In this document: piece by piece, positions 1-7,100 of the stretch
Numbering within the stretch: the first letter of the stretch is position 1
Layout of the letters: each line of letters starts with the position of its first letter
Notes under the pieces: generated by a model
The model's database searches: none
What the model was told of the DNA's origin: nothing
What the model saw: the letters and a program-made list of their open reading frames with translations, nothing else
Translations under genes and position numbers: made by a program
NCBI GenBank assembly: GCA_022866145.1
Contig: JALHUE010000021.1
Coordinates: 1 to 32,483 of the forward strand
Direction of reading: 5' to 3'
DNA from: Anaerolineales bacterium
GTDB lineage: Bacteria > Chloroflexota > Anaerolineae > Anaerolineales > E44-bin32
DNA: 32,483 nucleotides

Positions 1-190
1 CCAGGCGCTTCTGCAGCTCAGAGACCCTCGCCCACTGCTCCTCGTACCGCTGGGCTACGGTTTCCCGAAGGATCTTATCCGCTGCTCGCCGGTTCTCACG
101 GTCGACATAGCCCACGAACCCGGCAAGGAACCCCCGGATCTCCCCGATCAGGTCGCTGGTCGAAGTGACTTTTCCCAATGGATCGCCCAT
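1..190 (-). CDS. Hypothetical protein, N-terminal part, cut by the window edge
   Basis: Only the first 63 codons are inside the window; the gene runs off the left edge. It starts at ATG 190 with a GAGGAG ribosome site about 6 nt upstream and a good promoter behind it (-10 at 240-245, -35 at 263-268). The visible protein begins MGDPLGKVTSTSDLIGEIRG, then has a short hydrophobic stretch (FLAGFVGYV) and a charged, Arg/Glu-rich helical part (ENRRAADKILRE, later VSELQKRL) that could form a coiled coil. I recognise no family. It is divergent from the aldolase gene. The start, ribosome site and promoter support it as a real gene; function is unknown. Confidence 0.65.
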   Translation of the reverse strand, partial: MGDPLGKVTSTSDLIGEIRGFLAGFVGYVDRENRRAADKILRETVAQRYEEQWARVSELQKRL

Positions 191-239
191 CGCATTCTCC
201 TCATGAACTTGGCCTGCGCCTCGAACGCGCGCCATAGGA

Positions 240-268
240 ATTTTACCGTCCAAACCCACTGTTGACAA
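240..268 (-). promoter_or_regulatory. Sigma-70-type promoter for the leftmost gene
   Basis: On the minus strand, TTGTCA (268-263) is separated by exactly 17 nt from TAAAAT (245-240). Each box matches the consensus at 5 of 6 positions. It lies 50 nt upstream of the ATG at 190. Confidence 0.65.
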
Positions 269-320
269 CCGAGGCGCCTGACGTTCGGCTGACCGGTGCA
301 GGCCTTCCGTTCCAGCCGCC

Positions 321-328
321 TGTATTAT
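321..328 (+). promoter_or_regulatory. Probable -10 box upstream of the aldolase gene
   Basis: TGTATTAT lies about 35 nt before the aldolase ATG at 363. It resembles TGTATAAT at 15689-15696, with the same GCC before it. No convincing -35 box is visible at 16-18 nt spacing. Confidence 0.4.
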
Positions 329-362
329 CATTAGGGGCTGACAACCCCCTGAGGAGCGAGCG

Positions 363-1790
363 ATGGCCAATTTGGAGACCCTGCGGCGGGTCGCCGAGAC
401 TCTCGGCGACGCCATTACGATCGAGCCTGGGCCTACGGTGACGGTTCGCCAGCCCGAGGTACTGCGCCAGCGGATCGCGGGCCTAGTGCGGATCGCCTGC
501 CTGGGCGCCCAGCCCGAGAAAGGCCTGGCTTGTTGGCTGGTGCGGGAACTGGCCGTCGAATCCGGCGCCCTTCCGGCCTCGATCGACTCGCTGTATCTCG
601 CCCGCGGCGCGGGCAAGACCCGCAACGACTTCTCGGTGCCGGCCATGAACCTGCGCGCCTTGCCCTTCCAGGCCTCCACAGCTGTCTTCCGCGCAGCGCG
701 AGCGGCCGACGCCCAGGCCATCCTGTTTGAGATAGCCCGCTCCGAGATAGGATACACCGATCAGCGGCCGGCGGAGTACGCCGCCTGCGTCCTGGGGGCG
801 GCCATCGCCGAGGGCTACCGCGGCCCGGTCTTCATCCAGGGCGATCACTTCCAGGTGAGCGCCAAGAAGTTCAAGCAGAACCCAACCGCCGAGGTCGAAG
901 CAGTCAAGGCCCTGACCGCCGAAGCCATCACCGCCGGGTTCTTCAACATCGACATCGACACCTCCACCCTGGTGGACCTCGATCAACCGACCCTGCGCGA
1001 GCAGCAGCGGGTGAATTTCACCCTGTGCGCCGAGTTCTCGGCCTTCATTCGCCAAGTCGAGCCGCCGGGGGTTGTGGTCTCGATCGGGGGGGAGATTGGC
1101 GAAGTCGGCGGGCACAACAGCACCGAACCCGAACTGCGCGCCTTCATGGACGGGTACAAGGAGTGGATGCCGCACGCGCTTGGGGGCAGGCCCGGCCTGT
1201 CGAAAATTAGCATCCAAACCGGCACGTCCCATGGCGGGGTGGTCCTTCCCGACGGGACGATCGCCAAGGCCAAGGTGGACTTCGGGACCCTGCAGAAGCT
1301 CTCCCTGCTGTCGCAGAGGGTCTACAAACTCGGCGGCGCCGTTCAGCACGGGGCTTCGACCTTGCCCGAGGAAGCCTTCACTCGGTTCGCCGAGGCCAAC
1401 GCCCTCGAGGTTCACCTGGCCACCAATTTCCAGAACATGCTCTACGATCGGCTGCCGGAACTCCTGCGCCAAGAGATGTACGCCTACCTGGCCAAGAACC
1501 ATCCCGAGGAGCGCAAGGAAGGCCAGACAGACGAGCAGTTCTACTACGCCGCCCGCAAGCGGGCGCTCGGCCCCTTCAAGCGGCAGCTCTGGGAGATGTC
1601 GGCCGACGCTCTGGCCCAAGTCACCTCGGCCTGGGAGCAGCAGTTCGGCCTACTCTTTCAGCGATTGAATATCCGCGGCACGCGGGCTGAGGTGACTCAA
1701 CACGTCAAGCCCGTTGCAGTCCGGGCGCCGTTGGCAGCCTTCCTGAGGGCGGCCGGGGTCGAGGAGGATGTCCGCGACCTGGCCGACTGA
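363..1790 (+). CDS. Class II (metal-dependent) ketose-bisphosphate aldolase, long form
   Basis: This is a 475-aa member of the class II fructose/tagatose-bisphosphate aldolase family, which cleaves ketose bisphosphates by aldol chemistry using a divalent metal. Family landmarks are in the expected order: FSVPAMNLR near residues 90-98, GDHFQ at 160-164 (the Asp-His pair of the active site), IGGEIGEVGG at 241-250, TGTSHGG at 286-292 and QHGAST at 328-333; the histidines fit metal ligands. The protein is longer than the usual 280-350 aa, with an N-terminal helical extension and a charged C-terminal region of about 130 residues. ATG 363 has GAGGAG about 7 nt upstream. A Nudix gene follows 9 nt later. 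Which substrate it uses (fructose-1,6-bisphosphate or another sugar phosphate) cannot be read from the sequence. Confidence 0.85.
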   Translation: MANLETLRRVAETLGDAITIEPGPTVTVRQPEVLRQRIAGLVRIACLGAQPEKGLACWLVRELAVESGALPASIDSLYLARGAGKTRNDFSVPAMNLRALPFQASTAVFRAARAADAQAILFEIARSEIGYTDQRPAEYAACVLGAAIAEGYRGPVFIQGDHFQVSAKKFKQNPTAEVEAVKALTAEAITAGFFNIDIDTSTLVDLDQPTLREQQRVNFTLCAEFSAFIRQVEPPGVVVSIGGEIGEVGGHNSTEPELRAFMDGYKEWMPHALGGRPGLSKISIQTGTSHGGVVLPDGTIAKAKVDFGTLQKLSLLSQRVYKLGGAVQHGASTLPEEAFTRFAEANALEVHLATNFQNMLYDRLPELLRQEMYAYLAKNHPEERKEGQTDEQFYYAARKRALGPFKRQLWEMSADALAQVTSAWEQQFGLLFQRLNIRGTRAEVTQHVKPVAVRAPLAAFLRAAGVEEDVRDLAD

Positions 1791-1799
1791 GCGCTGACC

Positions 1800-2309
1800 G
1801 TGTTCCGCGAGGGACAGCGACCGGACCCTGGGCGCTACGCGGTCGTCCCGCGCACGCTGACCTTCCTCACCCGCCCGGGCGAGGTCTTGATGATCCGCCT
1901 GGGCCCCGGGAAAGGTGCCTGGGCCGGCCGGCTCAACGGCATCGGCGGGCATATCGAGGCCGGCGAAGAACCCCTGGATGCGGCCCGGCGCGAGGTTGAC
2001 GAGGAGTGCGGACTGGCGGCGGCACGGATGCGCCTGGTCGGTGCAATCCTGATCGACGTCGGCAAGACGCCCGGAATTGGGCTGTACGTGTTCGTGGGCT
2101 CGGCTGACGGAGAACCGGTTTCGAGCCCTGAGGGAGTGCCGCTCTGGGTGCCGGTCGAGGAGCTGGACCAGCACCCGCTGGTCGAGGACATTCCCCAGGT
2201 CCTGCCGCTGGCGCTGCGCTGCTACCGCGAGCGCACCACCTTCACCGGTTCCTATCGCTTCACCTCCGACGGCCGGGCCGAACTACGCTTCACGCCGTCG
2301 GAAGCCTGA
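1800..2309 (+). CDS. Nudix hydrolase (MutT-like)
   Basis: 169 aa from a GTG start nine nt after the aldolase stop, so probably co-transcribed with it. A full Nudix box (G-x5-E-x7-REVxEE-x-GL) spans residues 50-72, beginning GHIEAGEEP and ending REVDEECGL; it binds the metal and hydrolyses nucleoside diphosphates linked to another group. The N-terminal beta strand reads YAVVPRTLTFL and a bulky insertion (GPGKGAWAGRLNG) precedes the box, as in MutT/8-oxo-dGTP-type members. The length is normal for the family. The GTG has no clear ribosome site, so coupling to the aldolase is likely. The substrate is unknown; nucleotide-pool sanitation is the default guess. Confidence 0.9.
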   Translation: MFREGQRPDPGRYAVVPRTLTFLTRPGEVLMIRLGPGKGAWAGRLNGIGGHIEAGEEPLDAARREVDEECGLAAARMRLVGAILIDVGKTPGIGLYVFVGSADGEPVSSPEGVPLWVPVEELDQHPLVEDIPQVLPLALRCYRERTTFTGSYRFTSDGRAELRFTPSEA

Positions 2310-3066
2310 AGGCGCCCGAGAGCAGCAGCGGGCCAGCCGCCCCTTGCCTGCTCTCAGCTCATCCAACCAAGGACCGCACCCCGCAGGGCGCGGACCTTTC
2401 CTGCTTTCACTAGGCGAACTCACGGGATGGGGTTGCCCCGCTCTCCGGCCTGCAGGCCTGGATCGCGTCGAGCCCTTCAGCCGTTGCGTCAATGCCATCC
2501 ACCCGGTCGGTGGCGGGACGCCCATCGCTTGTTGCGACGCAGCCAACGGCTCCGGTCCCAATGGGGCTGCCGGTCAAGCCGGGGCCATTGCACCGGATCC
2601 AGCGGAAGCGGTCAATGAGGACTCTCCAGCCAAGCAATCGGTGGGGAACCCCAACCTGATTAGGACCGGACCCGGATCTTCCTCAGGCCGATGTCGCTTT
2701 CGACGCCGATCGAGACGCTGTTCTTGTTGAGACCCTCTCCGCGACCCGAGTTTCAGCAGGACTCAATCTTGCCGCGGCAGCTTGTTCACCCCGAAGCGCC
2801 CGCCGACGGCGCAGTCAGTACCCAAGGCGCCAAAGCGATGACCCGCACATTGGAGCTGTCTGGGACCTGGAGGCCGTTCAACCCGGCCAGGCCGAACCCG
2901 CTCGAGTCGGACCAACCCCCCCCTCCTCCACCCGACGCACTGGCCACGACGTGACTCCGGCCGCCAGGATGAAGCCAGGCGCTGGATATTCGAGGGCCGC
3001 GATGGATTCGGCACGACGCTGGCGTTCACTGAAAGAGGAGGTTGTCAGCCCTGGGCCTTGGGAACC
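2310..3066. other. 757-nt region without an intact gene; possible decayed coding remnant
   Basis: No frame here has a convincing start, ribosome site or conserved protein. A terminator-like hairpin lies at 2369-2398. Between about 2676 and 2915 the plus strand reads in short pieces like an adhesin-type Ig/DUF11 repeat: ADVAFDADRDAVLVETL in one frame, CSPEAPADGAVS in a second, LEAVQPGQAEPARV in a third. This would fit a frameshifted gene remnant, but it is a weak pattern match. Nothing else was recognised up to the rsmD stop at 3067. Confidence 0.35.
2369..2398 (+). terminator. Terminator-like hairpin after the Nudix gene
   Basis: Arms 2369-2381 and 2386-2398 pair over 13 positions with two mismatches around a CGCA loop. 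It lies 60 nt after the Nudix stop. The 3' arm ends in TT followed by TCCTGCTTTC, so there is no strong U-tract. Confidence 0.4.
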
Positions 3067-3657
3067 CTACAGCCCAATCGAGTCGCCCGGAAGATCGGGC
3101 TCAATGGCCGCGAAGAAGGCCAACAGTGTGCCTCCGTACTTCCTCTGGTCGCGCAGAGTCAGTCGGGAAAGCGGGAGCGGCTTGAACTCACGGGGATGAA
3201 GTTGGGCGATGACCCAGGCATCGGGCGCCAGGATGCCCGGTGCCTGGTCAAGCGCGGATACGGCCGACGACCACAGCTCTTTGTACTGAGGCGGGGCAAC
3301 GTAGACATACTCAAACACCCTGCTGCGGGCCTGGTGCAGCCAGGTGAAGGCGTCGGTTTGGATCACCTCGGCCCCAGCCTGCAGGCCAGTCGCTTGCAGG
3401 TTGGAGCGGATCGTTCTGACGGCAATCTGCGTCCGCTCCACGAAGACGGCCTGAGCGGCGCCACGGCTCAAGGCTTCGATCCCCACCGCCCCGGTGCCGG
3501 CGAACAGGTCCAGGAACCGAGCTCCGGCGATGTCGCCGCCGATGATGTTGAACAGTGCTTGTTTGACCCGGTCCGGAATCGGCCGGGTGGTGTCGCCCGG
3601 CACCATCTCCAGGCGTCGGCCCTTCGCCCGACCTGCGCTCACCCGCAATCCCGCCAC
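3067..3657 (-). CDS. rsmD: RsmD-family 16S rRNA (guanine-N2)-methyltransferase
   Basis: The family methylates N2 of G966 of 16S rRNA using SAM. The N-terminal landmark LRVSAGRAKGRRL is followed by TRPIPDRVKQALFNII and the SAM-binding motif LDLFAGTGAVGIEALSRGA. From the GTG at 3657 the protein is 196 aa, the usual length; TTG 3648 is an alternative start. A GTG at 3750 would overlap the upstream gene by about 70 nt and add a tail unlike the family, so I rejected it. The catalytic motif IV, normally (D/N)PPY or DPPF, reads VAPPQY here. It is the last gene of a long minus-strand run, 20 nt after the stop of the uroporphyrinogen-decarboxylase-like gene. Confidence 0.85.
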   Translation of the reverse strand: MAGLRVSAGRAKGRRLEMVPGDTTRPIPDRVKQALFNIIGGDIAGARFLDLFAGTGAVGIEALSRGAAQAVFVERTQIAVRTIRSNLQATGLQAGAEVIQTDAFTWLHQARSRVFEYVYVAPPQYKELWSSAVSALDQAPGILAPDAWVIAQLHPREFKPLPLSRLTLRDQRKYGGTLLAFFAAIEPDLPGDSIGL

Positions 3658-3677
3658 AGACTTGGCCGCCTTCGTGG

Positions 3678-4664
3678 CTATGCGCAGTTCTCGACGGAGA
3701 TGCGGGCAGCCAGGAAGTTTGCCCGCGGCGCGTGAACCGGCGTGACGCACCCTGTCCCCAGCAGCAGGCCCTTGCCGGACACGCTGCGAATCGCGCCCTC
3801 GGCCTCGAGCCGTACCCCCGCCGGATCTCCCAGGACCATCGTCTCGTTCCGCCGCAGCCCACCGCAGACCGCGCCCCGCACCCGACCCCGGGCTTCGGCC
3901 AAGCTGGGCGGTGTGTCACGGTCATGCCAGTTCACGATCTGCACCGGATAGCTTTCAGCCAGCTCGAAGATCACCGCCTCCCCATGCAGATGCAGCAGAT
4001 TGCACCACAGCCCCTGGCCGGCTTCGAGTATGCGGCGATCAAACGGCTCCCCAAATCGAGCATACCCGGCCCGATCGAAGAACCGGTAGCTCCCATGTTG
4101 GACGGCATAATAGATCCCAGCGATCCCCGTTCGTGAAACTGCTTGCACGAAGTCGATCGTCGTCTGGGTGATCACCTCCAGCGCCCGCAGGACCTGATCC
4201 GGCGAGCTGTGCAGATGCTCAAACAGCAGCGTCTCCCCGGCCAGATTCTTGGCCTGGGCCAGCGGGCTGAACACGGTCTGCAGAACCGGCGTCCCATCCG
4301 CCACACCTTGAACAACCTGCTGGAGACAATCGAGCTGGGAGCGCAGCGATGGGGAATCGCCGGGGAGCACGGGCAGCCTGAGCCAATCCTCGGCGAGCCT
4401 GACGGCCCGCTGGGTGTAGCGGCGGGTTCCTTCCGGGTTCCCCTCCCACACATCGGCGACGCCCCAATCTCGAACGCAGAAAGAGGAGGCTGGCGTCACC
4501 TTGACCAGGTCGAAGTCGAACTCGCGCTGGAAAGCCAGGGTGGCCTGGGCCAGGCTGTGTGAGTCCTGGTCATCCACTGGGAAGTGACGCCACAGCGCAA
4601 CCGGCAGACGATCGGCCACCTCCCCTCGGATCGCGGCCTGCAGACGCTCGCGCTTGGTCGTCAT
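3678..4664 (-). CDS. Uroporphyrinogen decarboxylase (URO-D) family protein
   Basis: 328 aa from ATG 4664, which overlaps the stop of the upstream TPR gene as ATGA. It begins MTTKRERLQAAIRGEVADRL and continues PVALWRHFPVDD, the usual opening of URO-D-superfamily TIM barrels that are not true HemE; the HemE signature around RQAGRY is missing. Other family-like parts are TVFSPLAQAKNLAG, GIAGIYYAVQHG, LHLHGEAVIFELAESYPVQIVNWHDRDTPPSL and the C-terminal GTGCVTP. The superfamily includes HemE and cobamide-dependent methyltransferases such as MtaA. The role is therefore open: a methyltransferase-like or decarboxylase function, with haem synthesis less likely. An in-frame ATG at 4841 would run through the TPR gene and was not used. 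Confidence 0.75.
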   Translation of the reverse strand: MTTKRERLQAAIRGEVADRLPVALWRHFPVDDQDSHSLAQATLAFQREFDFDLVKVTPASSFCVRDWGVADVWEGNPEGTRRYTQRAVRLAEDWLRLPVLPGDSPSLRSQLDCLQQVVQGVADGTPVLQTVFSPLAQAKNLAGETLLFEHLHSSPDQVLRALEVITQTTIDFVQAVSRTGIAGIYYAVQHGSYRFFDRAGYARFGEPFDRRILEAGQGLWCNLLHLHGEAVIFELAESYPVQIVNWHDRDTPPSLAEARGRVRGAVCGGLRRNETMVLGDPAGVRLEAEGAIRSVSGKGLLLGTGCVTPVHAPRANFLAARISVENCA

Positions 4665-5023
4665 GCCCGTTCCCAGGTCTCCGGCTCGAGATCCCACACG
4701 CCGCGGGTGATCTGGTTCAGATGCCCAACTGCCAGTCGCCGCAACATCCGGCCCCGGGTGTGGTCCTCGATCTGGTGGTGGTTGTCGACCACGGTTTGAA
4801 AGGCCAGCCGCGCCTCTTGGGCCTTGCCTTGGGCGCGCCACACCAGACCGGCCAGATAAGCGGCTTCGACATCCCCCGGGGCCTGAGGCAGCAGCTCACC
4901 CACGATCCGCTGCGCTTGCGCCAGATCCTCGGCCCCATAGGCGGCCCAGGCCTGGTCGAGCGGCGGGAGGGGCTCGGTCCTGCCCGGCTGAGAAGCTGTT
5001 TGCACCTGCTTGCGCTTAGCCAT
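4661..5023 (-). CDS. Small TPR-like protein
   Basis: 120 aa starting at ATG 5023 with a very strong GGAGGTGAG ribosome site. After a basic, polar N-terminus, residues of about 25-90 form TPR-like helix pairs: AWAAYGAEDLAQAQRIVGEL, then DVEAAYLAGLVWRAQGKAQE followed by ARLAFQTVVDNH, with the alanine and glycine pattern of TPR repeats. There is no signal peptide or membrane segment, so it is probably a cytoplasmic scaffold. It starts 15 nt after the sucD stop and overlaps the next gene by 4 nt, which suggests translational coupling with the URO-D-like protein. Confidence 0.75.
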   Translation of the reverse strand: MAKRKQVQTASQPGRTEPLPPLDQAWAAYGAEDLAQAQRIVGELLPQAPGDVEAAYLAGLVWRAQGKAQEARLAFQTVVDNHHQIEDHTRGRMLRRLAVGHLNQITRGVWDLEPETWERA

Positions 5024-5037
5024 GCCTCACCTCCCGC

Positions 5038-5910
5038 CTATTGGCTGCCCGCCAGCAGGGCCGGGATTGCTTCCGGGGTCTCAGCGACGCGGACTCCGGC
5101 CGCCTCCAGAGAGCGCACCTTGTCCGCCGCAAGGCCGGTGCCGCCTTCGACAATTGCACCGGCGTGGCCCATGCGCTTGCCCGGGGGTGCGGTCCGGCCG
5201 GCGATGAAGCCGACGACGGGCTTGCTCACATGATCGGCGATGAACTCGGCAGCCCGTTCCTCATCGGTCCCGCCGATCTCTCCGATCAGGACCACCGACT
5301 CGGTCTGGCCATCCCCTTCGAACATGTCGAGTGCGTCGACGAAAGAAGTACCGTTGATCGGGTCGCCTCCGATTCCGACACACGTCGAAACGCCCATCCC
5401 GACCTGCTTCAAGGCATACAACACCTCATAGGTGAGCGTGCCCGAACGCGACACTACCCCGACACTCCCGGGGATCGCCACCTGAGCCGGGATGATACCG
5501 GCCTTGCACTCGCCCGGAGTCAGCACGCCTGGGCAGTTCGGTCCCACCAGGCGCACGCCTTTCTGGTCCATATAGCGGCGCACCTGCATCATGTCCTGCA
5601 CCGGGATGCCTTCAGTGATGATGATCACCAGTTCCACCCCGGCATCGGCGGCCTCCATCGCCGCGTCGGCGGCGAAGCGGGCGGGGACGAAGATCACGCT
5701 GCAGTTGGCGCCGGTAGCCTCGACCGCCAGCTTGGCGGTGTCGAAGACCGGAATCTTGCCGCCGAAGACCCACTCGCCACCCTTGCCGGGCGTCATCCCG
5801 GCGACGACCTTCGTGCCGTAGTCCAGCATCTGAGCCGTGTGGAAGGTGCCCTCTCGGCCGGTGATCCCGTGAACAACCAGGCGGGTGTCTCGATCGACAA
5901 GAATGCTCAT
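5038..5910 (-). CDS. sucD: Succinyl-CoA synthetase, alpha subunit
   Basis: 290 aa, the normal length. With SucC it converts succinyl-CoA, NDP and phosphate to succinate, CoA and NTP in the TCA cycle. The CoA-binding Rossmann domain begins [17 protein letters not shown] (residues 12-28), followed by [13 protein letters not shown] and [18 protein letters not shown]. The ligase half has [12 protein letters not shown] and the phospho-histidine loop [12 protein letters not shown], with the catalytic His at residue 249. Its ATG overlaps the sucC stop as ATGA, ensuring equimolar synthesis. The order is sucC then sucD, as usual. Confidence 0.97.
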   Translation of the reverse strand: MSILVDRDTRLVVHGITGREGTFHTAQMLDYGTKVVAGMTPGKGGEWVFGGKIPVFDTAKLAVEATGANCSVIFVPARFAADAAMEAADAGVELVIIITEGIPVQDMMQVRRYMDQKGVRLVGPNCPGVLTPGECKAGIIPAQVAIPGSVGVVSRSGTLTYEVLYALKQVGMGVSTCVGIGGDPINGTSFVDALDMFEGDGQTESVVLIGEIGGTDEERAAEFIADHVSKPVVGFIAGRTAPPGKRMGHAGAIVEGGTGLAADKVRSLEAAGVRVAETPEAIPALLAGSQ

Positions 5911-7052
5911 GCCGTCCCCCCCTGGCCCGCCAGCTCAACGACGCGCTGGGCAGCCCGCTCCAAGGTTGTTGCGGTCTCCAGCTTCGCCTGGGCCAGGAGC
6001 TCCCGTCCCTCCTGCTCATTCGTGCCAACGAGGCGGACGACGATCGGGATCTTGGGTTTGAGCTGCTCCAGGGCCAACAGTAGCCCACGGGCAACCTCAT
6101 CACAGCGAGTGATGCCGCCGAAGACATTGATCAGCCCGGCCTTGACCCGCAGGTCGGCGAACACCATGCGCAGTGCCGCAGCGACCTTGTCGGCGCCGGC
6201 CCCGCCTCCGATGTCGAGGAAGTTGGCGGGGGTACCGCCATGCAACTGAATCACATCCATGGTGGCCATCGCCAGCCCGGCCCCGTTCACCAGGCAGCCG
6301 ATGTTGCCATCGAGTTTCACATAGCTGAGGCCATACTTGCGGGCTTCTTGTTCGGCCGGTGCTTCCTCGTCCAGATCGCGCATCTCCGCCAGCCCCGGCT
6401 GTCGGAACAAGGCGTTATCGTCCAGCACAACCTTCCCATCCAGCGCCAGCAGCCGGCCGTCCTTGGTGATCACCAACGGGTTGATCTCGGCCAACGTGGC
6501 ATCTGAGTCCCGGTAGGCCTTGTACAGAGCAAGGGCGATTTCGATGAAATCCTTCCAAAAGTCGCGGGGCAGCTCGATCGAGGCCGCCAGATCTCGCGCC
6601 TGGTATTCGCGCAGTCCTAGCAGTGGATCGATGAGGGCGCGGACAATGCGCCCGGGGACGGTGCGGGCCACCTCCTCGATGTCCACGCCGCCTTCGGCCG
6701 AGGCGATCATCACCGGGCAGCGGTTCGCCCGGTCATTGGTCACGCCGAGGTAGATCTCCGTCTGGATCTCCGCGGCTTCGTCGACCAGGACTTTCCGGAC
6801 AGGAAGACCCTTGATCTCCATCGCCAGGACGTGGGTCGCCATCTCTTGGGCCTCCTCCGGCGACGTCGCCAGGCGAATGCCGCCGGCCTTGCCTCGGCCG
6901 CCTACCAGGACCTGCGCCTTGACCACAACCCGGCCGCCCAACTCCTCAGCGATCCCCTTGGCTTCGGAGGCAGTTGTCGCCACCCGGCCTTTCGGGATCG
7001 GAATTCCGAATTGTGCAAACAGCTGCTTGGACTGGTATTCGTGTAGCTTCAT
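5907..7052 (-). CDS. sucC: Succinyl-CoA synthetase, beta subunit (ADP/GDP-forming)
   Basis: 381 aa. The start at ATG 7052 gives the classic [20 protein letters not shown] opening and has a GGGAG ribosome site; a GTG two codons upstream (7058) is possible but poorer. The ATP-grasp fold carries [17 protein letters not shown], the nucleotide-binding lysines and EINPLV, and the C-terminal CoA-ligase domain has [20 protein letters not shown] and [13 protein letters not shown]. It is the beta partner of the adjacent sucD. It begins 48 nt after the stop of the glycosyltransferase gene, so it may share that transcript or have its own weak promoter. Confidence 0.97.
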   Translation of the reverse strand: MKLHEYQSKQLFAQFGIPIPKGRVATTASEAKGIAEELGGRVVVKAQVLVGGRGKAGGIRLATSPEEAQEMATHVLAMEIKGLPVRKVLVDEAAEIQTEIYLGVTNDRANRCPVMIASAEGGVDIEEVARTVPGRIVRALIDPLLGLREYQARDLAASIELPRDFWKDFIEIALALYKAYRDSDATLAEINPLVITKDGRLLALDGKVVLDDNALFRQPGLAEMRDLDEEAPAEQEARKYGLSYVKLDGNIGCLVNGAGLAMATMDVIQLHGGTPANFLDIGGGAGADKVAAALRMVFADLRVKAGLINVFGGITRCDEVARGLLLALEQLKPKIPIVVRLVGTNEQEGRELLAQAKLETATTLERAAQRVVELAGQGGTA

Positions 7053-7100
7053 CGACACTCCCTTGTCCCGTTGTCCCGTCTGAGCCCGCCGCCGCCGGTC

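Noticed and set aside
483-1619. Minus-strand open frame of 378 codons
   Set aside because: It lies inside the aldolase gene and its product is low-complexity and without motifs; the plus frame has a strong family match.
4665-4841. Extended start of the URO-D-like gene
   Set aside because: It overlaps the TPR gene in another frame and adds a low-complexity tail.
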